Shown: positions 1 through 5,028, counted from the first letter of the stretch. The stretch is 5,111 bases of DNA from a bacterium (GCA_030646565.1 JAUSLA010000045.1:1-5111); one strand, 5' to 3'. Notes: generated by a model from the sequence alone, not told the origin. Translations and numbers: made by a program.

Positions 1-1
1 C

Positions 2-355
2 AAGGGACCGTGGTTACCAAGCCGACGGAAAGTGTACGAGTTTGTCGACGAGCTCCAGCGCGACACTGGCCCTGTAAGACAGATAGGGGTTCGTGTTTGG
101 CCCTCTTTTTTTGAGAAGAGTTGGGTTCTGTTCGGCATGAAATTTCGGAAGCCAGATATCAACTCAACGTTCACCCTGTCTCCCGTGATACTCTCCAGCC
201 TCTACGATAAGGTTGAGGTGGTAGTCGAGTATGTCGATGAGGGAGGCAAATTAATTGTCATCGACCCGAGCAACCCCCAGCTCGAACGAATCCGGCCATC
301 ATTAGAGAGGATTATAGGCGATTTCTACAGCCGCCTTCAACCTCAACACGCCTGA
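2..355 (+). CDS. Hypothetical protein, 5'-truncated by the window edge
   Basis: I do not recognise this protein. The frame is open from base 2 to the TGA at 353-355 (117 codons visible). A GTG at 32 is the first conventional start, but the frame is open upstream of it and no Shine-Dalgarno sequence precedes it, so the true start is probably outside the window. The visible part alternates beta-like hydrophobic stretches (VEVVVEYVDEGGKLIVIDP) with an amphipathic C-terminal helix (QLERIRPSLERIIGDF). It has no membrane segment and no metal or nucleotide motif I can name. Codon use is rich in GTC, GAC, GAG and CTC, unlike the AAA/GAA/TTG-rich genes from 992 onward, and G+C over 61-300 is about 51% by hand count. 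It probably belongs to a separate transcription unit, since a strong promoter starts 19 bases after its stop. No terminator is visible between them. It could also be a fragment of a transferred gene. Confidence 0.6.
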   Translation, partial: KGPWLPSRRKVYEFVDELQRDTGPVRQIGVRVWPSFFEKSWVLFGMKFRKPDINSTFTLSPVILSSLYDKVEVVVEYVDEGGKLIVIDPSNPQLERIRPSLERIIGDFYSRLQPQHA

Positions 356-373
356 TCCAAAACCAACAAGGGC

Positions 374-402
374 TTGACAGATTTTAAGATACATGCTATC
401 AT
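374..402 (+). promoter_or_regulatory. Strong sigma70-type promoter (P1) with extended -10
   Basis: A perfect -35 box TTGACA (374-379) is followed by a 17-base spacer and TATCAT (397-402, 5 of 6 to TATAAT). TG at 394-395 completes an extended -10 (TGCTATCAT). Transcription would start near 408-410, about 25 bases before the leader ORF. This is the best promoter in the window. The minus strand offers nothing comparable across the GC-rich region, which supports a + strand transcript. Confidence 0.75.
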
Positions 403-427
403 TGCTTTATAGGTTCAAAGAAAGGAG

Positions 428-459
428 AAAAAAATGATGGTGGCTACGTGGGCCAGCAT
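428..459 (-). terminator. Weak minus-strand terminator-like hairpin
   Basis: On the minus strand, ATG-C-TGGC (459 to 453) pairs with GCCA-C-CAT (444 to 437), 7 pairs with one C-C mismatch and a 7-8 base loop. It is followed after two bases by seven T (434-428). This could stop minus-strand transcription, but no minus-strand promoter or gene is evident to the right. The same hairpin on the + strand would overlap the start of the leader ORF. Confidence 0.25.
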
Positions 460-487
460 GATTGACTCTCTTCTTCGTCGTACCTAG
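434..487 (+). CDS. Putative 17-residue leader peptide
   Basis: ATG at 434 (a second ATG follows at 437) opens a 17-codon frame, MMVATWASMIDSLLRRT, ending at TAG 485-487. GGAG at 424-427 sits 6 bases before the ATG, inside an A/G-rich stretch, and is one of the two best ribosome binding sites in the window. A consensus promoter lies about 25 bases upstream of the start. The peptide has no run of one amino acid that would suggest classical amino-acid attenuation, though it ends Leu-Leu-Arg-Arg-Thr. Codons 11-13 cover CTCTC (466-470), which can pair with GAGAG (506-510) and so break the hairpin at 504-519; a ribosome on the ORF would prevent that pairing. The promoter-RBS-ORF arrangement is what the sequence shows; a regulatory role is inferred. 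It could be a chance ORF inside a structured RNA. Confidence 0.4.
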   Translation: MMVATWASMIDSLLRRT

Positions 488-490
488 CCC

Positions 491-524
491 CGCCGGAGGG
501 CGTTGGAGAGCAATCTCCATCCGG
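491..524 (+). other. Tandem hairpins in the leader RNA, one with a GNRA loop
   Basis: CGCC (491-494) pairs with GGCG (499-502) around GGAG. Immediately after, TGGAGA (504-509) pairs perfectly with TCTCCA (514-519) around GCAA, a GNRA tetraloop. An alternative outer pairing joins CCGG 493-496 with CCGG 521-524. The arm 503-510 (TTGGAGAG) is also perfectly complementary to the terminator arm region 819-826 (CTCTCCAA). Confidence 0.5.
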
Positions 525-540
525 TATGATGATCATCGTC

Positions 541-575
541 CAACGGCTCATAGGGCGCCCAACGTCTAGCCGTTG
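541..575 (+). other. 8-bp stem in the leader RNA
   Basis: CAACGGCT (541-548) pairs perfectly with AGCCGTTG (568-575). The 19-base loop holds the palindrome GGGCGCCC (553-560), so an inner hairpin or a dimer contact is possible. Confidence 0.5.
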
Positions 576-609
576 AAATCTCGCCGCCAGCCAGCGTTTA
601 TTGCACTTC

Positions 610-635
610 GCACGGCTTTCCGCCAGCCGAAATGC
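610..635 (+). other. Bulged hairpin in the leader RNA
   Basis: GCA-CGGCT (610-617) pairs with AGCCG (625-629) and, after an AAA bulge (630-632), with TGC (633-635). The loop is TTCCGCC. CCGCCAGCC occurs both here (620-628) and at 584-592, a 9-base direct repeat. Confidence 0.45.
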
Positions 636-677
636 ACGTGGACAGGCGCGCGTCACTTGCGTTGATCATCGTTTTAA

Positions 678-710
678 GGGGCAGATAGAATTAGCTACTC
701 TGTCTGCCCT
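678..710 (+). other. 12-bp stem at the 3' side of the GC-rich island
   Basis: GGGGCAGATAGA (678-689) pairs with TCTGTCTGCCCT (699-710), with one internal G-U and one G-U at the base, around a 9-base loop. No T-run follows on either strand, so it is not a terminator. A short CCGA/TCGG inverted repeat (717-726) comes next. Confidence 0.55.
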
Positions 711-793
711 CCTTCACCGAGTTCGGCACTGATTTTATTCAAGTGGTGGATTCAGAGAAGGAAGAGATAGTAGATTATGAAATAGATTGTTAA

Positions 794-826
794 TTGGAGA
801 TTTGCATATTTTCTTTCGCTCTCCAA
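794..826 (+). promoter_or_regulatory. Antiterminator-like hairpin competing with the terminator
   Basis: TTGGAGA (794-800) is a perfect 7-base complement of TCTCCAA (820-826), which is most of the left arm of the terminator stem (820-828 with 846-854). The two hairpins cannot form together. This is the geometry of a transcription attenuation switch; that it works as one is inferred. Confidence 0.4.
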
Positions 827-869
827 AAGCCATAAAATTTGTGGATTTTGGAGATTGAAAGAATTTTTT
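811..869 (+). terminator. Long hairpin with T-run between the leader and clpB
   Basis: The arms TTCTTTC (811-817) and TCTCCAAAA (820-828) pair with TTTTGGAGA (846-854) and GAAAGAA (857-863), 16 Watson-Crick pairs broken by one 2-base mismatch. The inner part continues as CCATAA/TTGTGG after a G-A mismatch, leaving an AAT loop. Six T (864-869) follow directly. It is AT-rich for a terminator but long and well placed. It would separate the P1 transcript from clpB unless the upstream antiterminator pairing forms. Confidence 0.6.
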
Positions 870-950
870 GAGAGAGAGAGCGTGTAGTTTCAAAAGTTTT
901 GTTATATAGCAGGGCTTTTTTTATTTACCATCTCGAATGATAGAACAGTA

Positions 951-980
951 TTGACATTGCTTTTTCAAAAAAACAATACT
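951..980 (+). promoter_or_regulatory. clpB promoter (P2), nearly leaderless
   Basis: TTGACA (951-956) is followed by an 18-base spacer and AATACT (975-980, 4 of 6 to TATAAT). The start site would fall about 986-988, only 4-6 bases before the clpB ATG, which agrees with the lack of any Shine-Dalgarno sequence there. An imperfect 22-base palindrome (956-977, ATTGCTTTTT against AAAAAACAAT with one mismatch) fills the space between the boxes and could be an operator. I see no CIRCE or HspR-type heat-shock operator. Confidence 0.5.
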
Positions 981-991
981 AAAATATAAAC

Positions 992-3679
992 ATGAACGGG
1001 AATTTTACGCACAAAGCGCAAGAGGCAATTCTATCTGCTCAATCTTTAGCTCAAGAAAGAAGTCAGCAGCAGGTAGACGCCCTTCATCTTTTATACGCCT
1101 TGCTATCTCAGGAAGAAGGCCTGGTTTTGAATTTACTTTTGCGTTTGGGAGCGGATATAGAAGGGCTGATAAAGAAGACAAAAACATATTTAGACAGAAT
1201 TCCGAATATTGTTACTCCTCAAACCTTTGGTCAGTTTTATCTAACCCAGGATATGGCAAAGGTCTTAGAAAGAGCCAAGCAGGAAGCAATAAAAATGGGC
1301 GACGAGTTTATTTCTGTTGAGCATTTGTTTTTGGCGCTCTTGGATACTGAAACCAAGGCAAAAGAAATTTTAGACAAAGCTAATTTTCTGCAGCCGGGCG
1401 GCGGAGTTGCATCTTTGGAGTTGGGGAAATTGGATTACGAGACGGTTTTAAAGACCTTGGCCCAAATACGGGGCGGCCAAAGAATAACAGACCCGGCTCC
1501 TGAATCAAAATATCAGGTGATTGAGAAATATGCCAGAAATTTAACTCAACTGGCAAGGCAGGGGAAATTGGATCCTGTTATCGGCAGAGAAAATGAAGTA
1601 AGAAGATTGATGCAGGTATTGTCCCGCAGAACAAAGAATAACCCTGTCTTAATCGGCGAAGCCGGAGTTGGGAAAACAGCCATTGCCGAAGGGTTGGCCC
1701 AGAAAATTGTTTCCGGAAGCGTTCCCGAATCCCTGAAAGAAAAAGAAATCATTGGTTTGGATTTGGGAGCTTTGGTTGCCGGGACAAAATACCGGGGAGA
1801 ATTTGAAGACAGAATTAAAGCTCTCTTAAAAGAGCTGGACAGGGCTTCGGGCAGATATATTTTATTCATTGACGAGCTTCATACTTTGGTGGGAGCGGGA
1901 GCCGCCGAAGGAGCGATTGACGCATCCAATTTATTGAAGCCGGCTTTGCAAAGAGGAGAATTAAGAGCGATTGGGGCCACAACTCTGAAAGAATACCAGA
2001 AATACATTGAGAGGGACCCGGCTTTGGAAAGAAGGTTCCAGCCGATTTATGTGGCAGAGCCCACCATTGAGGACACCATTTCTATTTTGAGAGGAATTAA
2101 AGAAAAGTACGAGCTTCATCACGGAGTAAAAATAAAAGACTTGGCCTTGGTGGCTGCGGCTGAATTGGCGGCAAGATATATTACCGACAGATTTTTGCCG
2201 GACAAAGCCGTTGATTTAATGGACGAAGCAATGTCGGCTTTAAGGCTGGATATAGAATCAGAGCCGGTTGAACTGGAAAAATTAAAAAAAGAAATTCAGA
2301 AATTAGAAATTGAAAAGCAGGCTTTAAAAAAGAATCCGGCAAAACAAAAGCAGCTTCCCAGGCAGATTTCCGATTTGGCGGAAAAAGTCAAAGCCATTGA
2401 GGCAAAATGGAAATCGGAAAGAGAAACCATTGGCAAAATCAAAAATATCAAAAAAGAAATAGACGATTTGCGCTTTGAAGCGGAAAAAGAGCAAATAGCA
2501 GGCAGTTTGGAAAAAGTGGCAGAACTTAAATACGGAAAAATCCCGGCCCTTTTGAAAGAGTTAAAGAGCACCGAAAAGAAATTAGCCGCTTTCCAAAAAG
2601 GAAGACCGCTTCTGAAAGAGGAAGTTGCAGAAGAAGACGTTGCAAAGGTTGTTGCCCGATGGACAGGAATACAAGCGACCCGGCTTATGGAAGAAGAGGC
2701 GAGAAAGCTGGAAAAAATGGAAGAAATTATTTCAAAAAGAGTTATCGGCCAGACCGAGGCGATTTTAGCAATCTCCAGCGCTATCAGAAGGGCAAGAGCA
2801 GGAATTTCAGAGGAAGCGAGACCCCTTGGCTCTTTTATGTTTTTGGGTCCGACCGGGGTTGGCAAAACCGAAACCGCTAAAGCGCTAGCTGAATTTCTTT
2901 TTAACGACGCAAACGCTTTGATTCGGCTTGATATGTCAGAGTATATGGAAAAGCACACTGTTTCCAAAATGATAGGCGCTCCTCCGGGATATGTGGGCTA
3001 TGAAGAGGGCGGCCAGCTTACAGATAAAATCAGAAGACGGCCCTATAGCGTTATATTGCTGGATGAAATAGAAAAAGCCCATCCCGATGTTTTTAATATT
3101 TTACTTCAGATTTTAGAAGACGGCCGGCTGACCGATGCCAAGGGCAGGGTTGCCTCTTTTAAAAATGCCATTTTAATTATGACCTCAAACGTAGGGTCTG
3201 AACATATTGCCAAAATGGGAGCCCTCGGCTTTCTTTTGAACAAGGAAGCGGAAGAAAAGACGTTAAAGGACAAAGTCTTGGAAGCTTTGAAAGAAGAATT
3301 CAGGCCGGAATTCTTGAACAGAATTGATGAGATAATTATTTTCAACTATCTCCAGAAGCCGGAAATCAAAAAAATCGTTGATTTGGAATTGGAAAAGATT
3401 TCCGGCCGGTTAAAAAACAAAAAAATTGAGATTAAAGTCACTGAAAAAGCCAAAGAAATTTTGGCCGAACGCGGCTTTGACCCGAATTTAGGAGCAAGGC
3501 CATTAAAAAGAGTAATTCAAAAATTGGTCTTGGACCCGCTTGCCGTAAAGATTGTGGCCGGCCAAATTTTAGAAGGCGAAAAAGTCGTTGTTGATTGGGA
3601 AGAAGATAAAATTGTTTTCAGAACGGAGAAAGATTTATTCAGGCCAGTTGCCAAGAAAGAAGAGGTTTTAACCAGATAA
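992..3679 (+). CDS. clpB: ClpB-type AAA+ disaggregase with an LGF loop
   Basis: This is a Hsp100 unfoldase of 895 residues, a cytoplasmic hexamer that threads aggregated protein through its pore using ATP. Domains in order: two Clp_N repeats (about 5-130); AAA1 with Walker A GEAGVGKT (222-229), pore loop KYR (266-268), Walker B ILFIDE (290-295) and arginine fingers R347-R348; a full-length coiled-coil middle domain (about 418-540) with the ClpB signature YGKIP (514-518); AAA2 with Walker A GPTGVGKT (619-626), pore loop GYVG (666-669), Walker B VILLDE (687-692), arginine finger R777 and sensor-2 GAR (834-836). The long middle domain says ClpB, not ClpC, and in this family it mediates DnaK cooperation. 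Unusually, residues 745-747 read LGF at the place where ClpA/ClpC carry the ClpP-docking tripeptide. The C-terminus extends about 20 residues past the usual ClpB end. ATG 992 begins a canonical N-domain; there is no Shine-Dalgarno sequence. The stop overlaps the next start (TAATG). Confidence 0.95.
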   Translation: MNGNFTHKAQEAILSAQSLAQERSQQQVDALHLLYALLSQEEGLVLNLLLRLGADIEGLIKKTKTYLDRIPNIVTPQTFGQFYLTQDMAKVLERAKQEAIKMGDEFISVEHLFLALLDTETKAKEILDKANFLQPGGGVASLELGKLDYETVLKTLAQIRGGQRITDPAPESKYQVIEKYARNLTQLARQGKLDPVIGRENEVRRLMQVLSRRTKNNPVLIGEAGVGKTAIAEGLAQKIVSGSVPESLKEKEIIGLDLGALVAGTKYRGEFEDRIKALLKELDRASGRYILFIDELHTLVGAGAAEGAIDASNLLKPALQRGELRAIGATTLKEYQKYIERDPALERRFQPIYVAEPTIEDTISILRGIKEKYELHHGVKIKDLALVAAAELAARYITDRFLPDKAVDLMDEAMSALRLDIESEPVELEKLKKEIQKLEIEKQALKKNPAKQKQLPRQISDLAEKVKAIEAKWKSERETIGKIKNIKKEIDDLRFEAEKEQIAGSLEKVAELKYGKIPALLKELKSTEKKLAAFQKGRPLLKEEVAEEDVAKVVARWTGIQATRLMEEEARKLEKMEEIISKRVIGQTEAILAISSAIRRARAGISEEARPLGSFMFLGPTGVGKTETAKALAEFLFNDANALIRLDMSEYMEKHTVSKMIGAPPGYVGYEEGGQLTDKIRRRPYSVILLDEIEKAHPDVFNILLQILEDGRLTDAKGRVASFKNAILIMTSNVGSEHIAKMGALGFLLNKEAEEKTLKDKVLEALKEEFRPEFLNRIDEIIIFNYLQKPEIKKIVDLELEKISGRLKNKKIEIKVTEKAKEILAERGFDPNLGARPLKRVIQKLVLDPLAVKIVAGQILEGEKVVVDWEEDKIVFRTEKDLFRPVAKKEEVLTR

Positions 3680-4395
3680 TGGCTAAAAACATTTTTAAAA
3701 TTATCATTATCTTCTTGATTGGAATGGGCGGAGGCATTTTTTCCGAACAAATTTTCTGGCCTTATTTTGTGGAAAGGCCGCTTTTTTATCAATACGGCTT
3801 GGAAAATCCGCCAATTTACATAACAGAACAAAAACAAGTGACGGTGCAGGAAAACATTGCCCTTACTCAAGCTATTGAAAAAGTGGAGCAGGCAGTGGCT
3901 GGAGTAAAAACCCAGAAAAGCACAGGAATAGTTTTGGAGGGCTCGGGATTAATCGTTACTTCCGACGGTTTGGTTGTTACTTTAGCGGAGTTGGTGCCTC
4001 AAGATGCCAGCTCCTTTTTTTTTATTGACGGAAATCCTGAAAATTTCCAGCTCCTAAAAAGGGATTTAAAGAATAATTTAGCCCTGGTAAAAATTGAAAA
4101 ATCAAATCTAAAGACCGCCGGCTTTGCCAATCTAGACGATTTAAGGCTGGGAGAAAGAGTTTTTCTGGTTGGCGTAGTTTTTGAGAAGAAAGGGATTTCA
4201 AAAGCTGTGAACGAAGGCACTGTCAGATTTTTTGACAAAACCCGCATCCAGACCAACATTGCTGAAAAATACACTATGGCCGGCAGCCCTCTTTTTAACA
4301 TCAAAGGAGAGGTTTTGGGGCTAAATACAATTAACGCTGAAGGCAGAGTCGTCGCCATTCCAATCTCAACGATAAAAGAATTTGTCGGTATGTGA
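3679..4395 (+). CDS. Membrane-anchored HtrA/trypsin-like pseudoprotease
   Basis: A 238-residue protein with K4 and K7 around the start of an N-terminal membrane helix (about 5-22), so a trypsin-fold domain would lie outside the cytoplasm. HtrA landmarks are present but altered. The GSGFIISPDGYILTNNHVV-type block is EGSGLIVTSDGLVVTLAELV with E104 at the histidine; the DLALLKI block is NNLALVKI with N133 at the aspartate; the GNSGGPL block is TMAGSPL (199-205) with A201 at the serine. All three catalytic residues are therefore replaced, and proteolysis is not expected. The fold elements after it (FNIKGEVLGLNTINAEG, VVAIPISTIKEF) are well kept. There is no PDZ domain. ATG 3679 shares a base with the clpB TAA, implying translational coupling; no separate promoter is seen. 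The role is unknown: perhaps a scaffold, sensor or peptide-binding partner in envelope quality control. Fold assignment is confident; loss of activity is read from motif alignment by eye. Confidence 0.8.
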   Translation: MAKNIFKIIIIFLIGMGGGIFSEQIFWPYFVERPLFYQYGLENPPIYITEQKQVTVQENIALTQAIEKVEQAVAGVKTQKSTGIVLEGSGLIVTSDGLVVTLAELVPQDASSFFFIDGNPENFQLLKRDLKNNLALVKIEKSNLKTAGFANLDDLRLGERVFLVGVVFEKKGISKAVNEGTVRFFDKTRIQTNIAEKYTMAGSPLFNIKGEVLGLNTINAEGRVVAIPISTIKEFVGM

Positions 4396-4472
4396 TTGAT
4401 ATGGGAGCTATTTTTGTCATAATTTCCTGGACAGCAGTTCTCTTTACCGTTTTTTGGTTCGTCTCTTTATAA
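4392..4472 (+). CDS. Putative 26-residue membrane micropeptide
   Basis: GTG at 4392 overlaps the preceding TGA by the typical 4-base GTGA, and the frame runs to TAA 4470-4472. The peptide begins MIDMGAIFVIISW and ends FWFVSL: almost entirely hydrophobic, with one charged residue, enough for a single membrane helix. An internal ATG at 4401 would give 23 residues with no charge at all. No clear Shine-Dalgarno sequence is visible, so translation would depend on coupling to the upstream gene. A terminator follows 17 bases later, so it would be the last gene of the clpB unit. Its position after a membrane-anchored pseudoprotease suggests a small membrane partner (inference). It could equally be a chance ORF in an AT-rich spacer. 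Confidence 0.4.
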   Translation: MIDMGAIFVIISWTAVLFTVFWFVSL

Positions 4473-4475
4473 AGC

Positions 4476-4503
4476 TTGTTTTAAATTGTAAAAGAGCTAT
4501 ATT
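4476..4503 (+). promoter_or_regulatory. Weak candidate promoter for the downstream ORFan
   Basis: TTGTTT (4476-4481, 3 of 6), a 16-base spacer and TATATT (4498-4503, 5 of 6 to TATAAT). A start near 4509 would place the 5' end of the message within the terminator hairpin. The -35 box is poor, so this rests mainly on the -10 and position. Confidence 0.25.
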
Positions 4504-4520
4504 AGCAGAACAGCTCTTTT
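4490..4520 (+). terminator. Symmetrical terminator after the clpB unit
   Basis: AAAAGAGCT (4490-4498) pairs perfectly with AGCTCTTTT (4512-4520) around a 13-base loop. The T-run is the end of the right arm and the complementary A-run the start of the left arm, so it could act in both directions. It separates the clpB unit from the ORFan at 4548. Confidence 0.55.
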
Positions 4521-4534
4521 CCATCAAAACAGAA

Positions 4535-4541
4535 GAGGGGG
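4535..4541 (+). promoter_or_regulatory. Strong G-rich ribosome binding site
   Basis: GAGGGGG (4535-4541) lies 6 bases before ATG 4548 and fixes that start. It contrasts with the clpB unit, where none of the three starts has a clear Shine-Dalgarno sequence. Confidence 0.7.
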
Positions 4542-4547
4542 CAAGAA

Positions 4548-4976
4548 ATGCAAGAAGAAGTTATTGTTGCAGCGAATCTTTATTTACAGAATGAACAGCT
4601 AAAACTAACTGCGCTTTTAGTGGTAGCGAGAAATGAATATGACAGGGTGGTAAATTATATGAAACTTTTGTCTTCCATAGCTCCCGGGCTTGAGGCGCTT
4701 CAGGTTCAAGACGAAAAGCCCGGAGAGCCCTTTTCTTCTTTAGCAGTTCAACTAGAAGAAGAAATTACTTTGCTGGTAATTTTGCTTCAAAGTCATCTTT
4801 CGGCTCAAACGGAGTTAAATAAGGGAAATCATGATTTGGTGATTGCTCTCATTGGCGCAAGAATAACTGATGAGGAAGAATTAAAAAATCTTCAAGACGG
4901 TCTTTTGCAGCTTCAGAGAGATGAGACAAAGCCTGAAGAAAATCCATTAGTAGGTCAATTCGCTGGCGTTCGTTAA
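4548..4976 (+). CDS. Hypothetical acidic helical protein (ORFan)
   Basis: I do not recognise this 142-residue protein. It is rich in Glu, Gln and Leu, lacks Cys and Trp, and looks mostly alpha-helical. The segments LYLQNEQLKLTALLVVARNE, SLAVQLEEEITLLVILLQSH and ELKNLQDGLLQLQ have amphipathic or coiled-coil-like spacing. No signal peptide is seen. The hydrophobic stretches are broken by charges, so a soluble cytoplasmic protein, perhaps a helical bundle or oligomer, is the best guess. The C-terminal 20 residues (KPEENPLVGQFAGVR) look disordered. The start is fixed by a strong ribosome binding site, and a strong terminator begins 16 bases after the stop, so it appears to be a monocistronic gene. 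Codon use matches the clpB unit. Coding status is likely; function is open. Confidence 0.75.
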   Translation: MQEEVIVAANLYLQNEQLKLTALLVVARNEYDRVVNYMKLLSSIAPGLEALQVQDEKPGEPFSSLAVQLEEEITLLVILLQSHLSAQTELNKGNHDLVIALIGARITDEEELKNLQDGLLQLQRDETKPEENPLVGQFAGVR

Positions 4977-4991
4977 TATATACGCCGGTAT

Positions 4992-5020
4992 GTCCGCTAT
5001 TTTATAGCGGACTTTTTTTT
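4992..5020 (+). terminator. Strong intrinsic terminator of the ORFan gene
   Basis: GTCCGCTAT (4992-5000) pairs perfectly with ATAGCGGAC (5004-5012) around TTT, followed by eight T (5013-5020). This is the clearest terminator in the window. Confidence 0.92.
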
Positions 5021-5028
5021 GTTTAGTC

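Larger units (their letters stand above)
409..869 (+). ncRNA. Candidate structured RNA / attenuation leader upstream of clpB
   Basis: This is the predicted transcript from promoter P1 to the T-run at 864-869. G+C is 61% over 481-660 but 33% over 721-960 (hand counts), the sort of GC island a folded RNA makes in AT-rich DNA. Hairpins are packed along it: 491-502, 504-519 (GCAA tetraloop), 541-575, 610-635 and 678-710. Longer pairings are possible, GATGATCA (528-535) with TGATCATC (663-670) and GTCCA (538-542) with TGGAC (639-643), which would enclose a multibranch core. All three forward frames are broken by stops. I looked for landmarks of RNase P RNA, tmRNA, SRP RNA and 5S rRNA and found none. 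It may be an independent small RNA or a cis-acting leader for clpB. Only strand, ends and hairpins are supported; the function is unknown. Confidence 0.4.

Noticed and set aside
434..573. Alternative genetic code (TGA read as glycine, as in Gracilibacteria/SR1) to join frames in the island
   Set aside because: TAG stops also interrupt the frames, clpB has no in-frame TGA, and other genes here appear to end correctly at TGA.
584..596. Minus-strand resemblance to the start of 16S rRNA (AACGCTGGC..GGCG)
   Set aside because: Only a dozen bases match and none of the flanking 16S sequence is present.
444..656. 70-codon minus-strand ORF across the GC-rich island
   Set aside because: It has a GTG start with no ribosome binding site and no promoter, Arg/Pro/Ser/Cys-rich low-quality composition, and lies over a hairpin-dense region. 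GC-rich DNA is depleted in stops, which explains its length.
717..726. Minus-strand CCGAACTC resembling the conserved loop of 5S rRNA
   Set aside because: No 5S helices or partner sequences are found on either side.
554..793. Forward frame 554-793 interrupted only by TAG at 692, ending in an acidic stretch (DSEKEEIVDYEIDC)
   Set aside because: The tail looks protein-like, but there is no good start or ribosome binding site, a stop lies in the middle, and the first half overlaps strong hairpins. A decayed gene is possible but not supportable.
409..869. Identity as RNase P RNA, tmRNA or SRP RNA
   Set aside because: None of the conserved core sequences I know for these RNAs (for example the RNase P GAGGAAAGTCC block or a tmRNA acceptor with TTCGA) are present.
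870..880. GA dinucleotide repeat after the terminator
   Set aside because: Only about five units; no sign that it has a role beyond low complexity.
908..922. AGC-AGG-GCT followed by seven T as a second terminator before clpB
   Set aside because: The stem has only three pairs, too short to act as a terminator.
2296..2967. 223-codon minus-strand ORF inside clpB
   Set aside because: It is an antisense shadow of a confidently identified gene, Ser/Phe/Ala-rich in the way expected from reversed Lys/Glu codons, without expression signals.
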